Position numbers and translations under genes: made by a program. A DNA stretch of 36,103 nucleotides from a virus: positions 1-36,103 of IMG/VR virus record IMGVR_UViG_3300020165_000067; one strand, 5' to 3'. A model generated the notes under the pieces. It was not told the DNA's origin. It searched no databases and worked only from the letters and a program-made list of their open reading frames with translations. Below are positions 14,413-21,039 of this stretch, in pieces. Numbering within the stretch: the stretch's first letter is position 1; each line of letters starts with the position of its first letter.

Positions 14413-14430
14413 GCCCTCCTTTCGGAGGGC
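14413..14430 (-). other. Leader hairpin (GCCCTCC/GGAGGGC) before the 14394 gene
   Basis: Stem GCCCTCC / GGAGGGC with a four-base TTTC loop, very stable. It sits 19 bases before the ATG and is followed on the minus strand by AAACATAACACTACT. The surroundings are as for the other early leader hairpins, again without a U-run. Confidence 0.65.
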
Positions 14431-14439
14431 TGTTAATAA

Positions 14440-14844
14440 TTAGACGGGGTTGCTTTCTGGGATCTCCTTCAGTGTGTCATAGATCGCAGTGACTGAATGG
14501 TCATCCTTTTTCCAGACGTGCCATTCCCTGCCCTGTCGCTCAATGTTATAGCCTTGCGCTTGGACTCGTTGCACAACCTTGCTCACTCGCTTCCGCTTTG
14601 GTTTTGCTGGAATGGTGAAGAAAGGTGACATGAAGCCGACTAACTCAAATTCGTGCAAATTGTCAAAGTGCGGAGCATGTTGCGGAGGTGTCAAATTCGT
14701 AACTACAATCTGACTGTGATAAGAAGTGCCGTAGGGGTGCAGTTCTTGGATTGTGTGTTCATCGTTTCCAATTCTAACAATGTCCCCGATCTTAAGATCT
14801 CTAACTTTAATGTATTGAATTAAACTGGTTTCTGGTTTTTTCAT
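14440..14844 (-). CDS. Unknown protein, 134 residues
   Basis: Not recognised. Residues about 12-70 contain DLKIGDIVRIGNDEHTIQEL, a beta-rich module. A basic linker (PAKPKRKRVSKVV) separates a second small domain (YNIERQGREWHVWKKD) of possible strand-helix form. The KRKR linker suggests nucleic-acid contact. Start leader: ACACTACTACC. Confidence 0.6.
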   Translation of the reverse strand: MKKPETSLIQYIKVRDLKIGDIVRIGNDEHTIQELHPYGTSYHSQIVVTNLTPPQHAPHFDNLHEFELVGFMSPFFTIPAKPKRKRVSKVVQRVQAQGYNIERQGREWHVWKKDDHSVTAIYDTLKEIPESNPV

Positions 14845-14873
14845 GGTAGTAGTGTTTTTATTTTTTGTTTGAT

Positions 14874-14892
14874 GCCCCCCTTTGCGGGGGGC
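14874..14892 (-). other. Leader hairpin (GCCCCCC/GGGGGGC) before the 14844 gene
   Basis: Stem GCCCCCC / GGGGGGC with a five-base loop (TTTGC on the plus strand). It is followed on the minus strand by ATCAAACAAAAAATAAA and the CACTACTAC leader. It matches the hairpins at 11218 and 13241 in position and flanking sequence. Confidence 0.67.
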
Positions 14893-14904
14893 TGAGATTG
14901 TTTT

Positions 14905-15210
14905 TTAATATCCTAATTCACGGAAAAGTTTTTCATCTCCCAATTGGATGTAGGCGTTTTCGGTTGCTACGATAAAATACATAGGAGCATTAAAGTTCGC
15001 TTCGTATTCATCAATTGAAATAAGATCCTTTTTTGATAGGCTGCCAAGAACCCCCTTCAATGATTGGATATCTATTTCTGTGCCTGCTGCAATGTCCTTT
15101 GCTTCAACATCGGAATAGAACGGCTCATTGTCGTAGTTATACCATCCTTCGTTTTTTAGCCAATTGAGGACTTTCGATTCTAACGCTGTTATTTTGATTT
15201 CGGTTTTCAT
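14905..15210 (-). CDS. Small winged-helix-like protein, 101 residues
   Basis: The start MKTEIKITALESKVLNWLKN forms helix 1 of a likely winged helix. VEAKDIAAGTEIDIQSLKGV then LGSLSKKDLISIDEYE give helix 2, the recognition helix and the wing. This order resembles small phage DNA-binding proteins. It is the first gene behind promoter module D and carries the ACACTACTACAAAC leader. Confidence 0.65.
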   Translation of the reverse strand: MKTEIKITALESKVLNWLKNEGWYNYDNEPFYSDVEAKDIAAGTEIDIQSLKGVLGSLSKKDLISIDEYEANFNAPMYFIVATENAYIQLGDEKLFRELGY

Positions 15211-15226
15211 GTTTGTAGTAGTGTTT

Positions 15227-15304
15227 GGTTTGGTTGCGGTTGCGGTTGCTCCCGCTGATGATTGAACAATAAGAAAAACTTGAATTAATGCAACAATAAA
15301 ATCA
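15227..15304 (-). promoter_or_regulatory. Early promoter module D with CCAACC leader
   Basis: Minus-strand order: TGATTTTA, TTGTTGCAT (15296-15288), 16 bases, TATTGTTC (15271-15264), 3 bases, CATCAGCGGG (15260-15251), then the GCAACC leader (15245-15227) and the start at 15210. The upstream TGATTATC of the other copies is changed to TGATTTTA. The spacing is identical to modules A-C. Confidence 0.75.
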
Positions 15305-15329
15305 TTAATTCTTCCTTCATCCCCCGAAA

Positions 15330-15357
15330 AGGTATATTTTATATACCTATTTTTTTT
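15330..15357. terminator. AT-rich perfect hairpin upstream of module D
   Basis: AGGTATAT (15330-15337), a TTT loop, and ATATACCT (15341-15348). On the plus strand a T8 run follows (15350-15357); on the minus strand the stem is followed by TTTTCGG. It lies just after the DnaA-like gene stop, so it may end replication-operon transcripts before module D restarts them. It could also be an operator. Confidence 0.5.
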
Positions 15358-15369
15358 CTCCAGCGTAAA

Positions 15370-15696
15370 TTATTTCACTGGAATTCTTTGCAATCTTAAA
15401 CGCAATTGCTCAACTGCCGTTTTAATTTGGGGGCTTTGATGAATGGCTTGCTCTATCTTCTGGGTTGCATAATAAACCGTACTGCTATCTCGGTTTCCAA
15501 AAGCCTTGCCTACTTTTATTGTGCTTAAACCTGTTAGCTCATAGGTTAAAAACATGGCAACCTGTCGAGCAAAAGCCAATGGTTGAGTTCTACCCTTATT
15601 TATCATTTCTTCTTCTCTAACATTCCATAATTTGGATGTCTCTTTGATTATGTTTTCTACTGTGACTTCGTTAGGAATAAATTTGCTGTAGTTCAT
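15370..15696 (-). CDS. Orphan DnaA domain IV-like DNA-binding protein
   Basis: A 108-residue protein made almost only of the DnaA C-terminal DNA-binding domain. It starts with a helix (VTVENIIKETSKLWNV), then PLAFARQVAMFLTYELTGLS and the DnaA signature VGKAFGNRDSSTVYYATQKI, in which RDSSTV corresponds to the RDHTTV box-contact loop. The AAA+ domain is absent. It could bind DnaA boxes to steer host initiation or phage origin use. I saw no cluster of classical DnaA boxes nearby. It overlaps the SNase gene by four bases and ends the replication operon. Confidence 0.85.
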   Translation of the reverse strand: MNYSKFIPNEVTVENIIKETSKLWNVREEEMINKGRTQPLAFARQVAMFLTYELTGLSTIKVGKAFGNRDSSTVYYATQKIEQAIHQSPQIKTAVEQLRLRLQRIPVK

Positions 15697-16034
15697 TTAA
15701 GATAATCTTCAGCCAATCCTTCATCAACCAAAAGCTGATTTACATTTACTCCTTCAACAATCAAAGTGCCAAGCCATCTACCATATTTCCCAGATTTGTC
15801 CAAATGGGATTCTAACAGAATTTCTTTATTCATTACTAATTCTTCAAGCCGTGCTTTTGCCACCAATCCATCTGCTCGTTCCTCGCCTCTCAATTCTGGC
15901 GTATCAATGCCATATAGCCTAATCTTTTGTTTAAGCATCCACATATTAAAACCAAGTGAAATATTTGCAGTTACTGTATCACCATCATATACTGATATTA
16001 TTTTTGCCTTGTATTTATAAAGTTGCGTTTTCAT
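15693..16034 (-). CDS. Thermonuclease-like (SNase) nuclease
   Basis: A 113-residue compact SNase domain. It keeps VYDGDTV (residues 15-21, the calcium-binding Asp), IRLYGIDTPELRG (the first catalytic Arg and an Asp) and KYGRWLGTLI (second Arg). The length matches a minimal single domain without signal peptide, so it would act inside the cell, probably on DNA during replication or host genome breakdown. It starts on the last base of the helicase gene stop (TAATG type) and overlaps the DnaA-like gene. Confidence 0.9.
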   Translation of the reverse strand: MKTQLYKYKAKIISVYDGDTVTANISLGFNMWMLKQKIRLYGIDTPELRGEERADGLVAKARLEELVMNKEILLESHLDKSGKYGRWLGTLIVEGVNVNQLLVDEGLAEDYLK

Positions 16035-17281
16035 TATTCAAATCTTTGCATAGCCCCGTTTAATTTCAATTCTAAAGTCTTGTTCCTTTCTCCGTTTCGA
16101 TTCTTGCAAACAAATATTGCTTCCGAGCCATCCAAAATCATTAGCAGAACGTCTGAGTCGTGAGCAATCGCCCTACTCTCCCTAACTTTGCCGTCATCAT
16201 TAAGTTGCGTTGCTGTCAACACTGGGCATTTATATTTTTTAGCCAATTGTTTCAATGTTCTGGTAACCTCGGCAACTTGCTCTTGTCTCGATTTGTCGTT
16301 TGAATTTGTTAGGGTAACTAACTGTATATAATCTACAACGATTAAGTCGATGCTTTTACCCGTGTCTTTGATTTGTTGAGATTTAGCAATGATGCTTTCC
16401 ATAGTTATAGAATCAGAATCGCAAATTGTTAAGCAATCAGATTTTACTACGTCCTCAATGTATGATCTCAACTTTATAAAATCATTTTTAACTAATGGCA
16501 TGATGCCATTTCCTAAAATTTTGTTCATTTCTAAGTTTTGCGTGTTCGCTGCTAATCTTGCGTGGACTCGGTTAGCTTCCGTTTCCAGTGAGAATAGCAA
16601 TACGTTCTTGCCCAATTTCAGAAAGTTACCCATTATCTGAAACATAAGAACCGTTTTGCCTCCGCTGGTTTGCGCTCCTATCACCCATAATTCATTTGAG
16701 CCAAGTCCTCCAGTAATTTGATCAATTTCGAAGATTCCGCTTGGCACTCCGCTTGTGGATTTTTGATTGTGGATTTGAATAAGTAAATCTGAAAACTCCT
16801 CAGCTCCTTGCTCTGCTGTTTTCCAACCGCTTTCTGATTCGAGAATTTTGTTTATCCCCTCGGTGATGTCTTTGGTTGCTTGGCAAATTTCATCTGGCGA
16901 TTGTCCTTCTTCTAAAAATCCCAAAGCATCATTTAAACTGATATGTGCAAATCTTGTTGCTTGCATTGTCTTCAGCGTTTTGAGGTGCTGAGTGGTAAGT
17001 TCCCAGCCACACCATTCTCCCCTTATGTTAGATATTCCATGACTCAACTCTTCCCCGTTTGCTTGTCCTTTGATCTCGTCAGAGAATTCAAGCATTTCTA
17101 TCTCATGCAATCGCCCGTCTTTAAATAATTTATTTGCTAAGTTCCAAATCAATTTTGGCAGGTAGTTGTGAAAATACTCAGAACTAATCCGTTCTGATTT
17201 CAATTTAGAAAGCGCCCTCTCTGGCTCATTCAATATTGCAGATGCTATGTAAATTTCGCTTATCCCATTAGTGTAGTTCAT
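16034..17281 (-). CDS. Replicative DNA helicase, DnaB-type
   Basis: A 415-residue helicase. Residues 1-100 form an N-terminal helical domain of DnaB type (AILNEPERALSKLKSE, then FHNYLPKLIWNLANKLF). The RecA-like domain has a Walker A GAQTSGGKT (202-210), Walker B LIVVDYIQL and the VLTATQLND box; LLFSLETEANRV is the usual H1a-type motif. It would unwind DNA at the phage fork as a hexamer. I place the start at ATG 17281 rather than a TTG at 17284, because the small upstream gene ends there (TGATG). The length is slightly short of bacterial DnaB. Confidence 0.92.
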   Translation of the reverse strand: MNYTNGISEIYIASAILNEPERALSKLKSERISSEYFHNYLPKLIWNLANKLFKDGRLHEIEMLEFSDEIKGQANGEELSHGISNIRGEWCGWELTTQHLKTLKTMQATRFAHISLNDALGFLEEGQSPDEICQATKDITEGINKILESESGWKTAEQGAEEFSDLLIQIHNQKSTSGVPSGIFEIDQITGGLGSNELWVIGAQTSGGKTVLMFQIMGNFLKLGKNVLLFSLETEANRVHARLAANTQNLEMNKILGNGIMPLVKNDFIKLRSYIEDVVKSDCLTICDSDSITMESIIAKSQQIKDTGKSIDLIVVDYIQLVTLTNSNDKSRQEQVAEVTRTLKQLAKKYKCPVLTATQLNDDGKVRESRAIAHDSDVLLMILDGSEAIFVCKNRNGERNKTLELKLNGAMQRFE

Positions 17282-17433
17282 CAAATCAATTTTAATTTGT
17301 TGTATTCAATCTTAATCAAAACAAGAGCCATTCTTAACTTCTGCATAAATTCTTCTGGTTGCGATTCTGTTAGGTCTTCCATTTCACGAAACAAATTGCT
17401 AATTTTTTCATGTGCTTTTTCTTTTTCGTTCAT
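17281..17433 (-). CDS. Unknown small helical protein, 50 residues
   Basis: A short open frame (MNEKEKAHEKISNLFREME to NKLKLI), fully helical and charged. Its start overlaps the stop of the helicase loader-like gene (ATGA), and its stop TGA overlaps the helicase ATG (TGATG). This double coupling fills the gap between the two replication genes exactly. It could be a helicase-associated adaptor. Confidence 0.65.
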   Translation of the reverse strand: MNEKEKAHEKISNLFREMEDLTESQPEEFMQKLRMALVLIKIEYNKLKLI

Positions 17434-18182
17434 AATTTTTTCATGTTCTTTTCTCTTTCCAATATCTTAATGTCTTGAAATGACACCATGCTTTTTTTGC
17501 TTGTGAATGGAAAAATGCCCGTCCACCCGTTTGCTATAGATTTTTCAATCATCAAAATTGCTATTGCTTCTTCGTGCTTGTGCAATTCGCCAAGAGTGAT
17601 TTCTGCCCCTCTTTCGGTTAATGGTTTCTTAATTGTTTTCCTATGTTTGCACCAATCGAGCCAAGCGTCTTTAAATTTATCACTTGAGAAGTGGGTTTCG
17701 TTTTTTTGTGAATAATTCACAAGCGAAGCAACATGGTTTTCTATTTGTTTTAATTCTTTTAATTCTTTTAATTCTTTGTTTGTATTCGCTGGCGTTTCGC
17801 TTGCGTTTCGTTTGCGTTTCGTTTGCGTTTCGTTTGCGTTTCGCCCGTCTTGATAATCGCCGTAGTTACAAACAGTTAAGTGTGTCGTTTTTTTGTTTGG
17901 TGTTAGAACAATCATTTGTTCATCTACCAACAATTTAAAAAACCTATTAACTTTCGATTTGTTCCAATTCCACCGCTTCGCCCATGTAACCATGCTCTTA
18001 ACCGACTGCCCCCTTTTTACATCAATCACATGCATTCCTATGTTCACCTTTTTGTCAGCATGGTTGACCTCCAGCAGTATATCAAGCCATGCTTGTAACT
18101 TGGTTGCATCATTCCAAATCCAGTGCCCCCTAAGCGATCTATGCAGTAATATGTAACCGCTCTTCTTGTTTTCCTCATTCAT
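17430..18182 (-). CDS. Phage replisome organiser / helicase loader-like protein
   Basis: A 250-residue protein. The N-terminal 110 residues are a winged-helix domain typical of phage replication initiators: GYILLHRSLRGHWIW, then DILLEVNHAD and SMVTWAKRWNWNKSKVNRFF followed by LVDEQMIVL. A low-complexity linker with KELKELKELK and basic NETQTKRKRN repeats follows, then a second helical domain (FKDAWLDWCKHRKTIKKPL) like those that contact the helicase. It is encoded directly upstream of the helicase genes. The linker DNA contains an out-of-frame 11-base tandem repeat and a 9-base in-frame repeat. Confidence 0.78.
   Translation of the reverse strand: MNEENKKSGYILLHRSLRGHWIWNDATKLQAWLDILLEVNHADKKVNIGMHVIDVKRGQSVKSMVTWAKRWNWNKSKVNRFFKLLVDEQMIVLTPNKKTTHLTVCNYGDYQDGRNANETQTKRKRNASETPANTNKELKELKELKQIENHVASLVNYSQKNETHFSSDKFKDAWLDWCKHRKTIKKPLTERGAEITLGELHKHEEAIAILMIEKSIANGWTGIFPFTSKKSMVSFQDIKILEREKNMKKL
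17752..17778. repeat. 9-base tandem repeat x3 (KEL repeats)
   Basis: AATTCTTTT repeated three times on the plus strand, the third ending in G. It encodes the Lys-Glu-Leu run in the linker of the helicase loader-like gene. The period is a multiple of three, so unit changes would keep the frame. Confidence 0.85.
17792..17846. repeat. 11-base tandem repeat x5 in a coding linker
   Basis: Five copies of GCGTTTCGTTT on the plus strand; the first has C at base 9 and the last three bases of the fifth differ. Eleven is not a multiple of three, so each copy is read in a new frame and gives a mixed basic linker (TKRKRNASET). Loss or gain of one unit would break the reading frame. Confidence 0.9.
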
Positions 18183-18257
18183 TCTTTGCCTTTATATGCA
18201 AAAAAATTAGCAGGTAAACAGGATTTTGGCTTTATTTTTAAGTTTGATTTATTCGTG

Positions 18258-18273
18258 GTATTTTATCAAATAC
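18258..18273. other. Small palindrome GTATTTTATCAAATAC in the 115-base gap
   Basis: GTATTT and AAATAC are perfectly inverted around TATC. It lies in the AT-rich gap between the metallophosphoesterase stop and the loader-like gene start. A hairpin or operator is possible. I see no promoter of the module type here. Confidence 0.4.
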
Positions 18274-18297
18274 TTCTTGACCTGTTTCGTGTAATTA

Positions 18298-19161
18298 CTA
18301 TGTGAATACTTGCTCACATTTCATTCCTCCCTTATACATGAAGAATCTCAAAAAGCACCCGCCTAACGGCTTTGGTGGTCGCTCGTTTAAGTTGTGAAAA
18401 TCGTAGCCGTCTGGATTGTATTCTTGCTTGTAAGTTGGCAATGCAATGTGAACTTGATCTTTCAAACTTCTTTGTCCTGTGTCGCTGATGATTTCTTGTA
18501 CTTGAGTCAATGCCCAGCGCTCATGAATGTGACCAGCCACAACAATATCAGCTTGAGGTAAATATGTTGATCTTCTGTTAGCTTTAATAGTGCCTTTTGT
18601 AACAGGACCACCACCACCAGCCCCGTGATGGTAAGCCATTTTTTTCGTGTGACTTCTGCCACTGTAAACGCCACGAAAGAAAACCCAACCACCTATCCCA
18701 CCCGTAACAATGTTAGAGCCTCCAAATCTCATCCGCTCACAAAATCTTTCTATTACATCTGTATCATTATTTCGGAGGTTAGAAATTTCATGGTTGCCTC
18801 TTGAAGCAAAACAAAAATTATCCTTATAGGGTAGCATGAATTCTGCTGCTTTATTTACCACTTGATCCAAGTAGTTATCTTCATCCAATTCTCGCCTCAT
18901 TCCGCTACGGCTTCTGCGTGGATCATAACGCCCTTGCATCAAGCAAAACAAATCGCCAAAAGCCATAATTGGAGCATCTCGTTTTACTGCCTCATCGAAA
19001 TCTCGCTTAAGCAAATTGAGGTCAGCATGTGCATTATCCCAGTGCCAATCTGAAGTAAGCAGGACGTATTGCTCCCAGCCATTTTCTATAGGTTTATTTG
19101 GCACATTCATTGTTAGAAGTGCGACATCATTCATCTTATTAATCTTCCAGTTCTTGCTCAT
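18298..19161 (-). CDS. Metallophosphoesterase (calcineurin-like)
   Basis: A 287-residue phosphoesterase. The five motifs of the fold are visible: SDWHWD (Asp38, His40), FGDLF (Asp70), RGNHE (Asn123, His124), YHHGAGG (about 177-183) and GHIHE (His211, His213). Two metal ions would be bound. Relatives include DNA repair nucleases (SbcD, Mre11), nucleotidases and other phosphatases, so the substrate is unknown. Location among replication genes suggests a DNA or nucleotide substrate. The tail after residue 240 is not recognised. Confidence 0.88.
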   Translation of the reverse strand: MSKNWKINKMNDVALLTMNVPNKPIENGWEQYVLLTSDWHWDNAHADLNLLKRDFDEAVKRDAPIMAFGDLFCLMQGRYDPRRSRSGMRRELDEDNYLDQVVNKAAEFMLPYKDNFCFASRGNHEISNLRNNDTDVIERFCERMRFGGSNIVTGGIGGWVFFRGVYSGRSHTKKMAYHHGAGGGGPVTKGTIKANRRSTYLPQADIVVAGHIHERWALTQVQEIISDTGQRSLKDQVHIALPTYKQEYNPDGYDFHNLNERPPKPLGGCFLRFFMYKGGMKCEQVFT

Positions 19162-19236
19162 AAATTAGTTTGTTTTTAAATTCTAAATTACGGCTTAAAA
19201 TCTGCTTGTGTATCAAATGTGATACAAATATTAAGA

Positions 19237-19584
19237 TCAAAATTCTACTTCATCTCTAACATCAATCAATCTAACCTCCCACTTCATCGCCTTGCCTCCC
19301 CTCTTCACTTTCAGCTTCCTCCAGCCGTGAATGTGAACTTTCCAACCAGCCCTTAAAATTTGCTCTAAGTTCTCACTATCTAACATCTTTTTCAATCTTG
19401 CAGAAACCCCAGAACCAGAAGTTGTTTGAACCGCTAAAGTCTCACCGTCTTTAATTGCTAAGACATCAATTATACCGAATAAATCATGCCTTCTTTTCGT
19501 AAAGCTGCACCATCGTTCTACAACTTGAGCCGTGTAGCCTTCATCTCTTAAAAGTTTAAGGGTTCTTTGTGTTGGGCTGCTCAT
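19237..19584 (-). CDS. PD-(D/E)XK-like nuclease/resolvase-type protein
   Basis: A 115-residue protein with a small nuclease-like core: HDLFGIIDVLAI gives the metal-binding Asp, and ETLAVQTTSG takes the place of the E-x-K strand, though the usual Lys is Gln. SGVSARLKKML and the C-terminal VHIHGWRK are typical of small phage proteins of this type. It may resolve recombination intermediates or be an inactive DNA-binding relative. It overlaps the exonuclease gene by four bases. Confidence 0.62.
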   Translation of the reverse strand: MSSPTQRTLKLLRDEGYTAQVVERWCSFTKRRHDLFGIIDVLAIKDGETLAVQTTSGSGVSARLKKMLDSENLEQILRAGWKVHIHGWRKLKVKRGGKAMKWEVRLIDVRDEVEF

Positions 19585-20288
19585 AAAATCCTCTCAGCAA
19601 TTCCTCTTTCCATTGCAACATCATTTGTTAGATATTTCAATGCTAGTTTTGTATCGGATTTTAGGACCTCATGAAAATTTTTGCCCTCAACTCCTTCAGA
19701 CTTTAAATCCGTCTTGCTCAAAATAACTCCGCATCCTTGGTCTTGTCCGAATAGCCCTAATTGCTTGCAAGCATTCTCAGAACTACAGTAGCTTGGGTAG
19801 CTGTCCCCAAACATGTAAATCTGTGAGAGGTCAACAAATTGATCCGTTAGATAGCCTCTTGTATTGACTACAGCATGAGGGACTAAAACGCCAAGTTTCC
19901 AGCTTCTAACAATAATATGCCTTGGATCAAAACATTCTTTATTGTTGCTCCCACTCCAATAGCACCAAGGATTGTGTGATGTCCTGTAGTAATTCCAGAA
20001 CATCTCCAGAATTTCCTTTTCTGGGATTTCACAGATAACGTGAACTTGCCTTGATCCTTCTTTGTTTAATCCAATAGCGCAAATGGTGCTTGTGTGAGGA
20101 TCTAAAGCCGCTTTATCTAACAAACTTTGCTTATACCCTTTTTCTGCACTTTCAAGTTTCGCAGCAATTTTTTCGGGGTCTTTTAAATTCCCGAGTTTTA
20201 CGTCATGCGGATTGAAGGGTTTAGCGTTTCGAAGAATTTCCTCATCTGAATAAGGAGCGGTTTCGATGTCAAAAATATTAGTTTCCAT
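19581..20288 (-). CDS. 3'-5' exonuclease, DnaQ/PolB-exonuclease-like
   Basis: A 235-residue RNase H-like exonuclease. FDIETAP at 6-12 gives the DxE of motif Exo I. WSGSNNKECFD (111-121) fits the N-x-x-x-F-D of Exo II. YLTND at 219-223 fits the Exo III Tyr-x-x-x-Asp. It resembles polymerase-linked proofreading domains, but no polymerase domain follows and no DNA polymerase is seen in this window. It may proofread for a host or external polymerase, or act in recombination. Its stop overlaps the resolvase-like gene start (ATGA type). Confidence 0.8.
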   Translation of the reverse strand: METNIFDIETAPYSDEEILRNAKPFNPHDVKLGNLKDPEKIAAKLESAEKGYKQSLLDKAALDPHTSTICAIGLNKEGSRQVHVICEIPEKEILEMFWNYYRTSHNPWCYWSGSNNKECFDPRHIIVRSWKLGVLVPHAVVNTRGYLTDQFVDLSQIYMFGDSYPSYCSSENACKQLGLFGQDQGCGVILSKTDLKSEGVEGKNFHEVLKSDTKLALKYLTNDVAMERGIAERIL

Positions 20289-20305
20289 GTTTCATTAAAA
20301 TAATA

Positions 20306-20356
20306 ACTCCCCGCTCTCATTGAACGAAAAAACGGGAGCGGGGAGTTTGTTTTTTG
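20306..20356. terminator. GC-rich hairpin between the SSB-like and exonuclease genes
   Basis: ACTCCCCGCTC (20306-20316) pairs with GAGCGGGGAGT (20336-20346) around a 19-base loop. The plus strand continues TTTGTTTTTTG; the minus strand continues TATTATTTTAATG. It lies in the 85-base gap after the SSB-like gene and probably reduces read-through into the exonuclease gene. Its better U-tract faces the plus strand. Confidence 0.55.
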
Positions 20357-20373
20357 TACACTACTACAAGAAA

Positions 20374-20982
20374 TTAAAATGGCATTTCGTCAAGTTCTTC
20401 AACTTCTGCTTCTTTTTTGTTAGGCTCATAATCTAACCCCTCGCTTGTTGGCACTGCCACCTTGTTAGCTATCCAATCTGGCAGCTTACTGAACGCCTCT
20501 GGATCATGGTTGTATGGATCATAGCTAATTAGGCTTGCTTCTGGCTCAAGCTTCTCTGTGCCTTCGTATGGCTCAACATCTGCAATATTAGCGTAGATCT
20601 TAGTCCCGTCTGCTGAGGTTTGGTGTTTGATTTTAAGCATGCAAGGAACTCCAAGCAATTTACTAATATCAAATCCTTGCAATTCCTCATGAGTAAACTC
20701 ACGATCTCTCCAACTTTCTAACAGTAAACGCAAGGATGCTTTAGGAGCTAATGAGCAAGTGAATGTTCTGCTAATTTGCGCTCTGCCTTCTTGTGTCTCT
20801 CCGTCTTTTGTCCACTCTCTAACAATAGAGGGGATTTCCCATGTCGTAATAACTTGATTTTTTACGCCATACGTAGTTTCTTGTTCTCCTATCCCTGCAA
20901 CTGTTACACAAATTGCTTCATGTCTTCCTTTTGGGATTGGCTCATAATCGTTAGTCTTGCTGCTATTTTCTTTTATTATCAT
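20374..20982 (-). CDS. SSB-like phage DNA-binding protein
   Basis: A 202-residue protein of a conserved phage type that I read as single-stranded DNA binding. The OB-fold-like core has IPKGRHEAICVTVAGIGEQE, TTWEIPSIV, ISRTFTCSL and a WRDREFTHEEL block, then LLGVPCMLKIKH. The C-terminus (EEAEVEELDEMPF is split here: EVEELDEMPF) is acidic and ends Pro-Phe, like the partner-binding tail of bacterial SSB. It begins the replication gene set. The assignment to SSB is an inference from the tail and fold. Confidence 0.62.
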   Translation of the reverse strand: MIIKENSSKTNDYEPIPKGRHEAICVTVAGIGEQETTYGVKNQVITTWEIPSIVREWTKDGETQEGRAQISRTFTCSLAPKASLRLLLESWRDREFTHEELQGFDISKLLGVPCMLKIKHQTSADGTKIYANIADVEPYEGTEKLEPEASLISYDPYNHDPEAFSKLPDWIANKVAVPTSEGLDYEPNKKEAEVEELDEMPF

Positions 20983-21039
20983 CGGTTTGTTTTTTTGTTG
21001 TTAATGCCTTTTAGCGTTTTGCTTTTTGGCTTTTTCGCT

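Noticed and set aside
17282-17284. TTG start of the helicase at 17284
   Set aside because: An ATG at 17281 directly follows and overlaps the stop of the small upstream gene (TGATG), which fits translational coupling.
15358-18297. A phage origin with DnaA boxes near the DnaA-like and helicase genes
   Set aside because: No cluster of TTATCCACA-like boxes or iterons was visible by eye. The AT-rich 115-base gap at 18183-18297 holds only one small palindrome.
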